NCBI RefSeq assembly: GCF_026967985.1
Contig: NZ_JAPVBJ010000012.1
Span: forward strand, 93,214 to 157,213
Direction: 5' to 3'
Source of the DNA: Modestobacter sp. VKM Ac-2984
GTDB taxonomy: Bacteria > Actinomycetota > Actinomycetes > Mycobacteriales > Geodermatophilaceae
Length of the DNA stretch: 64,000 nucleotides
This document shows positions 8,901 to 16,713 of the stretch, one piece after another. A model generated the notes under the pieces. The model was given only the letters and a program-made list of their open reading frames with translations. It was not told the DNA's origin and made no database searches. A program made the position numbers and the translations under genes. Position 1 is the stretch's first letter. Every line of letters starts with the position of its first letter.

Positions 8901-11900
8901 CGTCCGGGACCAGCTGACCCCGGTGGCGCGCCCGGGGAGCTCCATCAAGCCCGGTGAGGTGCCCGAGCTGACCGCCGCGCTGCGCCGGCTGCAGACCGCC
9001 GTCCAGGGCCTGGCCGCCCGGGCCGCCGGCATCCCGGGGCTGCAGGTGCCGCCCGGCTGGAACCCCTTCACCGAGCCCGGCCGGTCGGTGTTCGACGCCG
9101 AGGTGCGCTGGCTGCGCCGCGCCGCGGCCACCGTGGACGGGGCCACCGGCTTCCCGGCGGCGGTGCGCCGGTTCCTCACCGCCGGCCCGGTGGCCGACGC
9201 GGCCGGCGCCCGCACCGTGGCCCGGCTGCGCGACGCCCTCCGCCAGCTGCTGACGGTCTGCTCCAGCGACTCGGCCCGACTGGCCGCCTGGAGCGGTGAG
9301 GACGGCTTGGTGCTGCGCTGGACCATGACCCGGCCCGAGCGGGGCGTCGAGTACGTGCACCCGATGTCGCTGCGCCGGTGGGTCAGCCTGCTGGACACCC
9401 TGGAGCCGCTCCGGCTGGCCGGGCTGAGCGAGGCCCGGCTGCAGCTGCTGCACGGTGCCGTGCCCGCCGACGACGCGGTCCACGCCTTCGACCGCGGACT
9501 GGCCGAGGCCTCGGTCGGCGAGCGGCAACAGGCCACGGGGCTGGACGCGTTCGACGCCGGGCTGCACGAGCGCACCGTCGCCCGGTTCGCCGCGGCCTCG
9601 CGGGCCGTGCGGTCGCACCTGGTCGATGCCGTGCCCGCCGGCGTGCTGGCGGCCCGGTCGTTCGACGCGGCTGCGGCCGACGGCCAGGTCGGTGCCCTGC
9701 GGCGTGAGCTGGCCGAGCAGGGCCGCGGCCTGGGCGTGCGCGGGCTGCTGACGACCTACGGCGACCTGATCACCGCGGTCCTGCCGTGCGTGCTGGCCAG
9801 CCCGGAGTCGGTGGCGCGCTTCTTCCCCGCGGTCGCCGGCCAGTTCGACCTGGTCGTCTTCGACGAGGCGTCCCAGCTCCGGCTCGCCGACGCCGTCGGT
9901 GCACTGGGCCGGGCCCGGGCGGCGGTGGTGGTCGGGGACAGCGAGCAGCTGCCGCCGGCGTCCCCCGGCGATCCGGCCGGCATCGCCGAGGAGGGCCAGG
10001 TCGCCGACGAGAGCCGCGCCGAGGAGAGCATCCTCTCCGCCTGCGTGCAGGCCGGGGTGCCGCGGCAGTGGCTGTCCTGGCACTACCGCAGCCAGGACGA
10101 GTCGCTGATCGCCTTCAGCAACGCCCACCACTACGGCAACCGGCTGTCCTCCTTCCCGGCACCGGTGCACACCCCAGCCTCCGCCGCCCCGGACGGCCAC
10201 GGCATCTCCCTGGTGCAGGTCGCCGGCACGTTCCTGCGCTTCGGCCCCGGCGTGCACACGAACCCGGTGGAGGCCCGTGCCGTCGTCGCCGAGGTGCTGC
10301 GCCGCTTCTCCCTGGCCGCGACGGCGATCCCGTCGATCGCGGTGATCACCGTGAACGCACCGCAGCGGACGCTGATCGAGGAGCTGCTGCGCGACTCCGG
10401 GGACGAGCGCGTGGTCGAGGCGCTGGACTCCGGCGACGGGCTCGTCGTGAAGGACGTCGGCCACGTGCAGGGTGACGAGCGGGACGTCGTCCTGCTCTCC
10501 CTCGGGTTCAGCGCGGACGTGCGCGGCCGGGTCCCGCTGGACCTCGGGCCGCTGAGCCGCAGCGGCGGGGAACGCCGGCTCAACGTGGCCGTCACCCGCG
10601 CCCGCCGGCAGGTCGTCGTCTTCAGCTCCTTCGCCCCCGAACAGCTGCCCGCCGGGCAGACCGCATCGGTGGGGGTCCAGCGCCTGCGCGCCTACCTCGA
10701 CCTGGCCGCCCGGGGCACCGACGCCCTCCCCCGCACCGACCGGTCCGCGGAGCTGCACGACGCCCACCGCGACGAGGTGGCCGCCGAGTTGCGTGCCCGC
10801 GGCATGGTGGTGCGCACGGACGTCGGGCTGTCGGACTTCCGCATCGACCTGACCGTCGCCCACGGGACGACGCCGGACGCCCCGGTGCTGGCGGTCCTGC
10901 TCGACGGCCCGGAGTGGGCGCGGCGCCGCACGGTCGGGGACCGCGACGGCCTCCCGGTCGAGGTGCTGGGTGGACTGATGCACTGGCCGGCGGTGGAGCG
11001 GGTGTGGCTGCCGACCTGGCTGGCCGACCGCGAGACCGTGCTCACCGCCTTGGAGGCGGCGGTGGAGGCGGCCTCCCCGGCGCCGTCCGCGGCCGAGCCG
11101 GCGACGCCGGAGGAGGTGGAGGAGCCCTACGACGGCCCGCTCGCCGACGTCATCCCGCTCCGCCCGCTCGCGCCCCGGCCGGCCCTGGTCCCCAAGCCCG
11201 AACCCGCCCCCGAGCCCGTGGCGGTCGAGCCCGAGCCCGTCGTGGCGGAGCCCGAGCCCGAGCCCGTCGTGGTCGAGCCCGAGCCCGCTCCCGTCCTGGC
11301 CGAGCCCGAGTCCCTCGCGGTCGAGCCGGTGGTGGTCGAGCCCGCACCCGTCGTGGAGGCGGCAGCCGTCGCCGAGCCGGTGGCCCCGCAGCCGGCGGAG
11401 GCCGCTGCGGCAGCACCGACCAGGCCCGTCGGCAGGCCGACGCCGAAGGCGCCGGCCCGGGTCACCCGCGCGGCCACCACGCCACTGGACGAGGAGCAGC
11501 CGTTCATCCCCTGGGCGCCGAGGCAGGCCGGCGACAAGCGGCAGCTGGACCGGTTGACCGATCCCACCGTCGCTCGGCTGGTGCGCCGGGTGCTCACCGC
11601 GGGCATCAAGGCGGAGGGCCCGGTGCACCGGGACCGGCTGACCCGGCTCACCGCGGCGGCGTTCGGGCTGTCCCGGGTGACCGAGGCCCGGCGGGACGCG
11701 GTGCTGGCGCTGCTGCCGGCCACCGCCGTCGACGGCGACTTCCTGTGGCCGGCCTCGATCGATCGGGAGACGTGGAGCTGGTTCCGCCGTCAGGACAGCA
11801 GCACCGACCGGCCGCTGGACCAGGTGGCGCCGCAGGAGATCGCCAACGCCATGGTGGCGCTCTGCCGGGCCCGCAACGGCCTGTCCCGCGACGAGCTGCA

Positions 11901-12033
11901 GCTGCGGACGCTCGAGGTCTTCGGTCACCGCCGGCGCACCGCCGCCCTGGTGCCGCTGCTGGACGCCGTCCTGACCGGCGCGCTGGCCAGCGGGCGGCTC
12001 ACCGAGCAGCCGTCCGGCCGGATCACCGTCTGA
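5929..12033 (+). CDS. Giant DUF4011 / SF1 helicase / Vsr-like / DUF3320 protein (paralogue 1)
   Basis: A 2,034-residue multidomain protein. Order: beta-rich N-terminus (1-130); transglutaminase-like segment with GTCLD (Cys238) and GHAFLGYW (His264); DUF4011 motif LLDLSPRNRLLDL (about 397-409); SF1 helicase with Walker A GPPGTGKSQ (Lys698), Walker B VVFDEASQL (Asp1312-Glu1313), GDSEQLPP, WHYRSQDE (His1385) and AVTRARRQV (about 1554); a Vsr/Mtes_1575-type nuclease fold (about 1610-1720); a Pro/Glu-rich linker (about 1731-1845); and DUF3320 (about 1859-2034). The helicase motifs look intact. The nuclease domain lacks the expected Glu: the usual E-x-D-G is LLDG here (Leu1657, Asp1659). Relatives occur in antiphage loci, but no companion gene is obvious here. 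Role: probable nucleic-acid-directed ATPase. Confidence 0.9.
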   Translation: MRIAADLQVSTEGPAAASSPSVSVELTVSPVVSYALAAHAVPVVSRLVLAGSASTLRGGVLRLSVRDAQGDLGPTVERLVDLEAGRSTVLDDVGLTLDPATLCQGQESRPGWVHVELAAADQVLAEHRVPVTVLGAAQWLAAPLPTALEVLAAHVQPQHPAVHTLVAEAAALLEEGTGSDSLTGYADGPERVDEVVEAITWAVRRREVRHRQPSAGWTASGHQVRDPGEVLDGRAGTCLDTVVTLAAALEHAHLRPLLWVVEGHAFLGYWREERSAETAATTEVTALVDQVDRGLIGLVETTLLTDRGNTTPDLHGPAYTAWLSGDLSRVLGVTDVHRARLDGIRPLAGRTGGDGGTQQEPTQHPAEVPAPTDEPAASATDDSPPVPPRVQQWTDALLDLSPRNRLLDLTEGSGLPLAVPHDALTALADLVTSGATLTLLPNGGTAGAHAERGVRVARDLPPQQLLTEHRSVHVDVPRADHPSRLRALDHRARTVVEETGANALYLALGSLVWEVDGRPLRSPVVLVPVLLTPAGPDGGYRLTVDETGNSVPNACLLEQLRRVHGLTVPGLAAAAEDGADVDLATTLQALGEALAAAALPHRVEATADLAVLPVAAHRLWRDLDEHWAEFASSPLLAHLAHSPTEAFADPAPAPADPIDLDELAAQCPLPSDAAQLRAVAEAAAGGTFVLEGPPGTGKSQTIANLVTRAVAEGKRVLVVAGKRAALDVLARRLDAVGMGPFALDLHDKGSRPAVVRAQIRAALEHAVDVDAAGLAADAEELRSARRSLQRYAEQLHADNPAGLSCYSARTAVLAAGSGVDPLPVTVRFAARATAEVVTEVRRALALLPDIAGLARPSAGHAWAFIDTIEVDITEVQQAAVAVDSAIRELPGEGGLAAVLRATGTPEDLDALVHLLGGPRISLAVLDEVRTPRWSAATDDLLGEIAALVAAPHPGLDAVTPAALDLPLADLFVQAQEAAAASWVARRGKLTAVRDQLTPVARPGSSIKPGEVPELTAALRRLQTAVQGLAARAAGIPGLQVPPGWNPFTEPGRSVFDAEVRWLRRAAATVDGATGFPAAVRRFLTAGPVADAAGARTVARLRDALRQLLTVCSSDSARLAAWSGEDGLVLRWTMTRPERGVEYVHPMSLRRWVSLLDTLEPLRLAGLSEARLQLLHGAVPADDAVHAFDRGLAEASVGERQQATGLDAFDAGLHERTVARFAAASRAVRSHLVDAVPAGVLAARSFDAAAADGQVGALRRELAEQGRGLGVRGLLTTYGDLITAVLPCVLASPESVARFFPAVAGQFDLVVFDEASQLRLADAVGALGRARAAVVVGDSEQLPPASPGDPAGIAEEGQVADESRAEESILSACVQAGVPRQWLSWHYRSQDESLIAFSNAHHYGNRLSSFPAPVHTPASAAPDGHGISLVQVAGTFLRFGPGVHTNPVEARAVVAEVLRRFSLAATAIPSIAVITVNAPQRTLIEELLRDSGDERVVEALDSGDGLVVKDVGHVQGDERDVVLLSLGFSADVRGRVPLDLGPLSRSGGERRLNVAVTRARRQVVVFSSFAPEQLPAGQTASVGVQRLRAYLDLAARGTDALPRTDRSAELHDAHRDEVAAELRARGMVVRTDVGLSDFRIDLTVAHGTTPDAPVLAVLLDGPEWARRRTVGDRDGLPVEVLGGLMHWPAVERVWLPTWLADRETVLTALEAAVEAASPAPSAAEPATPEEVEEPYDGPLADVIPLRPLAPRPALVPKPEPAPEPVAVEPEPVVAEPEPEPVVVEPEPAPVLAEPESLAVEPVVVEPAPVVEAAAVAEPVAPQPAEAAAAAPTRPVGRPTPKAPARVTRAATTPLDEEQPFIPWAPRQAGDKRQLDRLTDPTVARLVRRVLTAGIKAEGPVHRDRLTRLTAAAFGLSRVTEARRDAVLALLPATAVDGDFLWPASIDRETWSWFRRQDSSTDRPLDQVAPQEIANAMVALCRARNGLSRDELQLRTLEVFGHRRRTAALVPLLDAVLTGALASGRLTEQPSGRITV
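11197..11345 (+). repeat. Low-complexity Glu-Pro coding repeat
   Basis: Irregular tandem copies of GAGCCCGAGCCCGTC-like units inside the giant helicase gene, encoding an EPEPV-type linker between the nuclease-like and DUF3320 domains. The paralogue at 39507 has only a short acidic linker in the same place, so this is a lineage-specific expansion. Confidence 0.75.
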
Positions 12034-12035
12034 TC

Positions 12036-12069
12036 CCGGGGCGGCGGGGCCCCGTCCCCGCCGCCCCGG
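12036..12069. terminator. Bidirectional hairpin terminator
   Basis: Perfect 14-bp stem CCGGGGCGGCGGGG / CCCCGCCGCCCCGG with a 6-base loop, filling the gap between the convergent giant helicase (ends 12033) and HD-domain gene (ends 12070). Confidence 0.85.
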
Positions 12070-12681
12070 TCAACGCCCGGTGACGGCCGGCCGGTCCAGC
12101 GGGTTGGCCCGGACCCGGTCGGCGAAGCCGCCGGCGACGAACTGGCCCGCCAGGGACGACGGTTTGCGCCGCGCCTGCTCGGTGAAGCAGCCGAGGAACT
12201 CCTCGGCCAGCCCGAGCCGCGGGAACGCCTCGAGCACCTCCGCGCGGACGTCCGCCGGCCAGTCGTCGGGACGGCGGCCGGAGACGTCCAGCCCGGTGGC
12301 CAGCTCCAGCAGGTGACCCTCCGGGTCGGCGGCGACGTCGACCTCCGGGGCCATGTGCGCGACGATGACCTCGGCGGTGCGCCGGCACCGGTCGGCGTCC
12401 CACCCGGCGCCGGCGCCGAAGACCCAGGCGACCGCGCCGCCGGCCTCCTCGAACGGCACGGTCGCGCTGTCGAACACCGGCACCAGCCCGATGTCGTGCA
12501 GCATCGCCGCGACGTAGAGCAGCTCGGCGTCGAAGGCGATCCCCCGTGCCCGGCCGTACGAGGCGGCCCAGAGGTGGGCGCGCAGGCAGTGGTTCAGCAA
12601 CACCGGCGAGTGGAACTGCCGGGCCACCTGCAGCGCGGAGGCGGCGGCGGGGCTGTCGGGGACGAGGTCGTCGAGGGGCAC
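12070..12681 (-). CDS. HD-domain protein
   Basis: A 203-residue protein of the HD superfamily. NHCLRAHLW (about residue 30) supplies the first His and VAAMLHDIGLV (about 58-66) the His-Asp pair; VIVAHM near residue 105 supplies the next His. Members of this size include cyanamide hydratase-like and other small metal-dependent phosphohydrolases, and NCBI-type names for them are vague. Cytoplasmic, single domain. It is convergent with the giant helicase and shares its terminator. Substrate unknown. Confidence 0.82.
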   Translation of the reverse strand: MPLDDLVPDSPAAASALQVARQFHSPVLLNHCLRAHLWAASYGRARGIAFDAELLYVAAMLHDIGLVPVFDSATVPFEEAGGAVAWVFGAGAGWDADRCRRTAEVIVAHMAPEVDVAADPEGHLLELATGLDVSGRRPDDWPADVRAEVLEAFPRLGLAEEFLGCFTEQARRKPSSLAGQFVAGGFADRVRANPLDRPAVTGR

Positions 12682-12718
12682 GGACGGCAGTCTGGCCGCC
12701 GACCGCGCCCCTCGTCCC

Positions 12719-12872
12719 CTACGCGGCGCGACGTGGCAGGAACCCCGCGATCACCGGCGGGATCCGCCGCGTCCGGTCACCGGCCGGCGCCCAGCCGGTG
12801 GCCTGCAGCCAGCCGAGCAGGTCGTGCAGGTCCGGCGCCAGCGCCCGGCCGGCGGCGAGGTCGCCCTGGTCC
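12719..12872 (-). pseudogene. C-terminal remnant of an unidentified gene
   Basis: About 51 codons reading LDQGDLAAGRALAPDLHDLL, then a segment ending AGFLPRRAA and TAG. The reading has the texture of a real protein C-terminus, but upstream (beyond about 12872) the frame runs antisense through the MarR remnant and no start with a ribosome-binding site exists. I do not recognise the family. It abuts the plus-strand MarR remnant head to head; both lack their 5' halves. Confidence 0.45.
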
Positions 12873-13112
12873 AGGCTGGAAGAGGCCGGTTCCGTCCGGC
12901 GCACGCGGTCAGCCGACGACCGGCGGGTGGTGCTCGTGTCGCTGATCGCGAGCGGTCGGGCACTGCGGCCGCGGGTCGAGCAGATCTGGGCTGAACTCGA
13001 GCGGCGCACGGTCGGGGACCTGAGCCAGGCCGACCGCGCGCGGCTGATCGAGCTGCTGAGCTCGATCAGCCGCAACGTCGGTGACGTCGGTCCGAACCCG
13101 TACGGGCCCTGA
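12873..13112 (+). pseudogene. MarR-family regulator, C-terminal fragment
   Basis: The reading RLEEAGSVRRTRSADDRRVV followed by LVSLIASGRALRPRVEQIW is the wing and dimerisation helix of a MarR regulator, continuing to a TGA at 13110. The N-terminal half, including the recognition helix, is missing: upstream sequence in this frame has no MarR character. No start codon with a ribosome-binding site precedes it, so it is most likely a broken gene. Confidence 0.7.
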
Positions 13113-13140
13113 CCCCGCTCCGACGGGGGGATGCGCCGGG

Positions 13141-13293
13141 TCAGCCGCGCCGGGTGGTGCCGGTGCCGCCGCTCTTCTTGCCGCGCATCGAGGAGATGGC
13201 GTTCTTGATCTTGGCCTGGTTCTGCGGCTTCTTCGCCTCCGTCATGGCCTTCTTGGCGACAGCGCCCTTGGTGAGCTTGCTCATCAGTCCCAT
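13141..13293 (-). CDS. Small basic protein, 50 residues
   Basis: A short reading MGLMSKLTKGAVAKKAMTEA, then a lysine-rich middle and a GGTGTTRRG tail, with AAGGAGAA directly upstream (plus-strand 13300-13307 region). Codons end in G or C throughout. It has a net charge of about +12 and no membrane segment. Similar tiny lysine-rich proteins occur in Geodermatophilaceae-type genomes; function unknown, possibly nucleic-acid- or membrane-surface-binding. It lies between the MarR remnant and the voltage-sensor gene on the minus strand. Confidence 0.7.
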   Translation of the reverse strand: MGLMSKLTKGAVAKKAMTEAKKPQNQAKIKNAISSMRGKKSGGTGTTRRG

Positions 13294-13377
13294 GGTGTTC
13301 TCCTTGTTCTCGTCCGACAGGCGTTCCTCTGTCGTTGCCCGCCCAGCGCGCGCTCAACCGGTCCCGGGCGGTCTCGT

Positions 13378-14064
13378 TCAGCTGGGCGCCGACCGGCCCT
13401 CGTCTGCGTCCCGGGCGTCAGAGTCCCCGTCCTCGTCCTCCTCCTCCTCCTCGTCCTCGTCGTCCGGCGCGTCCCCCAGACCGCTGTCCCGGGCCAGCAG
13501 GTAGGTCGCCCCGCCCAGCAGCGCGCCGGCGATCACCGACAGGACCACGACGACCGGTGGGCTGACCGGCCCGAGCGCCCAGGTGAGCAGCGAGCGGGAA
13601 CGCGAGGTCGGGTCAGCCAGCACCACCCCCACGAACACCGCGGCCAACACGCCGGCGCCGGCCGCGAAGACGCCGGAGGCCCGGCCCGTCCAGCCCAGGC
13701 GGGCGGCGAGCTCCCGGGCGGCCCGCACGATCCGGCCGGCCCGCAGCACCCGGAGCGCGCCCACCGCCCGGACCAGCCGGAGCAGCTGGACCGGTCCGAC
13801 GGCGAGCACGATCGCCACCAAAACGGCGAAGCTGAGCGCCAACAACCCCACGTGCCCGCGGATCCAGGCGCGCTTGTCCTCGGCCACCACCAGCAGCACC
13901 ACTGCCTCGCCGACCAGCACGAAACCGCTGGCGATGTCCACCCACCGGCCGGCGGTGCCCAGCGGCCCGCCGGCGAAGGTCAGGAACATCGCCGGCACCG
14001 AGGCCAGCGCCGCGACCAGGACCGGGAGCGCCAGACGGCGTTCCCACCGCTCCTCCCGGCTCAC
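13378..14064 (-). CDS. Voltage-sensor-like membrane protein without a recognisable pore filter
   Basis: A 228-residue protein. Four to six hydrophobic helices include an S4-like segment near residues 93-116 where arginines fall about every third position (LLRLVRAVGALRVLRAGRIV). This is the voltage-sensor pattern of ion channels. After it come two more helices, but the stretch between them (TWALGPVSPP) has no TVGYG selectivity filter. The C-terminus is a run of Asp and Glu. It could be a voltage-sensor-only protein, a proton channel or a decayed potassium channel. Transcribed with or just after the oxidoreductase at 15052. Confidence 0.7.
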   Translation of the reverse strand: MSREERWERRLALPVLVAALASVPAMFLTFAGGPLGTAGRWVDIASGFVLVGEAVVLLVVAEDKRAWIRGHVGLLALSFAVLVAIVLAVGPVQLLRLVRAVGALRVLRAGRIVRAARELAARLGWTGRASGVFAAGAGVLAAVFVGVVLADPTSRSRSLLTWALGPVSPPVVVVLSVIAGALLGGATYLLARDSGLGDAPDDEDEEEEEDEDGDSDARDADEGRSAPS

Positions 14065-14083
14065 GGCGCACCTCGCACAGCGA

Positions 14084-15052
14084 TCAGGACGACGGGGTCA
14101 GCGAACGCACCCGATCGATGAGCTCGCTCTTGCAGACCTCGAGGAACCCGTCGGGGTCCGGACCTGCGTTCTGGAAGACGATGTGGTCGAAGCCGGCGTC
14201 GACGTAGGGCTGCGCCTGCTGCACGTGCCGGTCGAGGTCGGGGCCGCAGGAGAACTGGCCCTTGATGTCCTCGGCGGTGACCGTGCTGCTGGCGGCGTCG
14301 AAGTTGACCGGGTTCGGCAGCTCGCTCATCACCTTCCAGCCGGACAGCGCCCAGCGGCTGGTCTTCAGCGCCTCCTGCGCGGCGGCGTCCTCGTCCGGCG
14401 CCCAGGCCATCGGCACCTCGCAGTACTTCGGCCCGCTGCCACCGTGCTCGGCGTAGGCCTGGACCAGCTCGGGCTTGGGCTCGGTGGCGAAGAGCCCGCT
14501 GCCGTACTGGGCCGCGAGCTTGGAGGCCCCCGGACCGCCGCTGGCGACGGCGATCACCGGCAGCTGGTCGGGCAGGTCGAACACGCGGGCGTCCTCGAGC
14601 GTGAGGTACGTCCCCTCGTAGGACTGGTAGCCGCCCTGCCACAGCAGGTTGATGATCTCCAGCGCCTCCCGCAGCATGTGATGGCGGATCCGCACCGCCG
14701 GCCAGCCGCCGCCGACGACGTGCTCGTTGAGCCGCTCCCCGGCCCCGATGCCCAGGGTGAACCGGTTGCCCGACAAGAGCTGCACCGTCGCCGCCGCCTG
14801 GGCGATGACCGCCGGGTGGTACCGGATGATCGGGCAGGTCACCCCGGTGGCCAGGCCGATCCGCTCGGTCTTCGCCGCCATGCTGCCGAGCATCGACCAG
14901 GTGAACCCGCTGTGGCCCTGCTCCTCCAGCCACGGGTGGTAGTGGTCGCTGAGCTCGACGAAGTCGAAGCCGGCCTCCTCGGCTGCCACCGTCTGCTCGA
15001 CGATCTGCATGGGGCTGAAGGCCTCGGTGGCGAGCTTGTAGCCGACCTGCAT
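14084..15052 (-). CDS. LLM-class F420-dependent oxidoreductase (TIGR03557-like)
   Basis: A 322-residue luciferase-like monooxygenase-fold enzyme. Features: MQVGYKLATEAFSPMQIVEQ start, FVELSDHYHPW (about 32-42), GIGAGERLNEHVVG (about 101-114) and IAVASGGPGASKLAA (about 163-177). These match the F420-dependent glucose-6-phosphate dehydrogenase-like branch found in actinobacteria, which transfer hydride between a substrate and cofactor F420. GGAGGG precedes the ATG at 15052. Substrate unknown. Confidence 0.88.
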   Translation of the reverse strand: MQVGYKLATEAFSPMQIVEQTVAAEEAGFDFVELSDHYHPWLEEQGHSGFTWSMLGSMAAKTERIGLATGVTCPIIRYHPAVIAQAAATVQLLSGNRFTLGIGAGERLNEHVVGGGWPAVRIRHHMLREALEIINLLWQGGYQSYEGTYLTLEDARVFDLPDQLPVIAVASGGPGASKLAAQYGSGLFATEPKPELVQAYAEHGGSGPKYCEVPMAWAPDEDAAAQEALKTSRWALSGWKVMSELPNPVNFDAASSTVTAEDIKGQFSCGPDLDRHVQQAQPYVDAGFDHIVFQNAGPDPDGFLEVCKSELIDRVRSLTPSS

Positions 15053-15123
15053 GGAATGTCCCTCCGTCGTCGCGTGCGTTCCTGACGGCGGTGCCCGGGA
15101 GCTCGACACCGGAAACCGGCCGG

Positions 15124-15900
15124 TCAGCCGGCGACCAGTCCCCAGGGGTCGGCGGCCACCTCGTCGGCCTGGGCGCGGGTCAGCGCACCGACGTCGACCA
15201 GCCGGTCCAGCACGTGCTCCTGCCGGGCGGCCGCCCGGTCGGGGTGCTGCACCGGGTCGTAGGCGCTCGGCGCCTGCAGCAGGCCGGCCAGCAGCGCGGC
15301 CTGCGCCCAGTCGAGCTCGCCGGGCGGCACACCGAAGTACCCCTGCGCCGCCGCCGTGGCGCCGGTGAAGCCGTGCCCGAAGTACGCGTCGTCCAGGTAC
15401 ATCCGGAGCACCTCCTCCTCGCTCCAGGCGCGGTCCAGCTTGAGCGCCAGCACCACCGCGGAGACGCGGTCGGTGAACCCGTTCGCCCCGTTCTCGTAGA
15501 GGTTCTTGGCCAGCTGCTGGTGCAGCGTCGACCCGCCCAGGTCGACGCCGGTCAGCGCGCCCCGGGCCGCGCGCACCACACCGCGCGGGTCGACGCCGGG
15601 GTGGCCGTGGAAGTGGCTGTCCTCGGTGGCCAGCACGGCCGCCGACAAGCGCCCCGGGAGCGGGCCGGACAACGCCGGGGCAGCGGCGGCCGCCAGCCGG
15701 GCGTCCACCCGGTCCCGGGCGTCGTCGACGTCGGGGGTCAGCTGCCAGGCTGCGACGAGGAACAGCAGACCCGCGACGACGAGCGCGAGCACGGCCCGCC
15801 CGGCGCGGCGCAGCGCCCGGCGCCACCGGGACCTCTGCGGGGGAGGCGGTCCCGGTGTCCCAGGGCGCAGCCGGCCCGGCCGGGACGCCGTCGTCACCAC
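15124..15900 (-). CDS. Monofunctional GT51 peptidoglycan transglycosylase (copy 1)
   Basis: A 258-residue membrane-anchored protein. One N-terminal helix (about 34-52) is followed by a glycosyltransferase-51 domain with ATEDSHFHGHPGVDP (catalytic Glu in the ED pair), GGSTLHQQLAKNL and RMYLDDAYFGHGFTG. GT51 polymerises lipid II into glycan strands outside the membrane. There is no transpeptidase domain, so it is an MtgA-like monofunctional enzyme. It is a close paralogue of 17889-18656; the last 60 residues of the two are nearly identical. Confidence 0.88.
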   Translation of the reverse strand: MVTTASRPGRLRPGTPGPPPPQRSRWRRALRRAGRAVLALVVAGLLFLVAAWQLTPDVDDARDRVDARLAAAAAPALSGPLPGRLSAAVLATEDSHFHGHPGVDPRGVVRAARGALTGVDLGGSTLHQQLAKNLYENGANGFTDRVSAVVLALKLDRAWSEEEVLRMYLDDAYFGHGFTGATAAAQGYFGVPPGELDWAQAALLAGLLQAPSAYDPVQHPDRAAARQEHVLDRLVDVGALTRAQADEVAADPWGLVAG

Positions 15901-16081
15901 GCCGGCCCACGGGCGGACGTCGGGGTGTGCGGTGTGGACATCGGGTGCTCCTCGGCCGGGGTCGGTGCTCCCCCAGTCGACCGTGGCGGGCCCCCGGCAC
16001 GCGTCGGCCCGCGCGATGATCTTCGCCGTCCCCCCTGCACCCAGGGGAGGACCAGACCCTCCGCTCCCAGGTGGACCCGGG

Positions 16082-16558
16082 TCAGCCCGGGACGGTCAGC
16101 CGCGCGAGCAGCCGGTCCAGGAACGACACCTGGCCGGTGACCAGCTTGGCCCGCGCCTCCGCGACCGGGAACCACCCGGCCCGGTCGATCTCGGGGAACT
16201 GCTGGACCCGGCCCGACCGGGGCGGCCACTCCAGGTCGAAGGTGTTGCTGGTGCAGGCCGCTGCATCCAGGTCGCCCTCCCCGGCGAAGACGGTGAGCAG
16301 CTTGCCGCTGGTCACCCGCAGCTCACCGAGGTCGAGGAACTGCCTCGCGGGCACCGGCGAGCCCAGCTCCTCGGCGAACTCCCGGCGGGCCACGTCCAGC
16401 GGTTCCTCCCCCGGCCCGTGCTCGCCCTTGGGGATCGACCACCCACCGGCGTCCTTCCTCGCCCAGAACGGACCGCCCATGTGCCCGAGCAGCACCTCGA
16501 CGCCGCCGTCCCCGGCGACCCGGTACAGCAGCACCCCGGCGCTCCTCGTGACTGGCAC
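16082..16558 (-). CDS. NUDIX hydrolase
   Basis: A 158-residue protein with a full Nudix box: GEHGPGEEPLDVARREFAEE followed by LG (about residues 41-62). It starts with a beta strand SAGVLLYRV and carries FWARKDAGGWSIPKG just before the box, the form seen in actinobacterial NTP/NDP-X pyrophosphohydrolases. The family clears damaged nucleotides or signalling dinucleotides. The GTG at 16558 gives the usual family N-terminus; no strong ribosome-binding site is visible. It is divergent from rtcB. Confidence 0.85.
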   Translation of the reverse strand: MPVTRSAGVLLYRVAGDGGVEVLLGHMGGPFWARKDAGGWSIPKGEHGPGEEPLDVARREFAEELGSPVPARQFLDLGELRVTSGKLLTVFAGEGDLDAAACTSNTFDLEWPPRSGRVQQFPEIDRAGWFPVAEARAKLVTGQVSFLDRLLARLTVPG

Positions 16559-16713
16559 GTCGAGCAGCGTGCCATGCGCCGGGCCGGGTAATCCGGGTGC
16601 GGCCGACCCCCGTCGCGGCGTTGACTGCACCGGCCGCGCGGCACCAGCCGGCCCCACCCGGGGCGGAGATCACGACCTCGATCCCTGCCGGGGTCGACGA
16701 GACGGAAGGGACC

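Noticed and set aside
11197..11345. Repeated GAGCCCGAGCCC units considered as a mobile repeat
   Set aside because: It is an in-frame Glu-Pro linker in an otherwise continuous gene; simple slippage explains it.
8155..11928. A very long open frame antisense to the giant helicase (about 1,250 codons), and similar long antisense frames elsewhere such as 39444-44030
   Set aside because: In DNA this GC-rich the antisense of a real gene seldom has stops. The readings are Arg/Gly/Pro/His-rich with no domains or ribosome-binding sites.
5929..12033. Calling copy 1 a known named antiphage system
   Set aside because: Domain resemblance to defence-associated helicase-nuclease fusions is real, but no partner genes, methylase or conserved operon are present, so a system name would go beyond the evidence.
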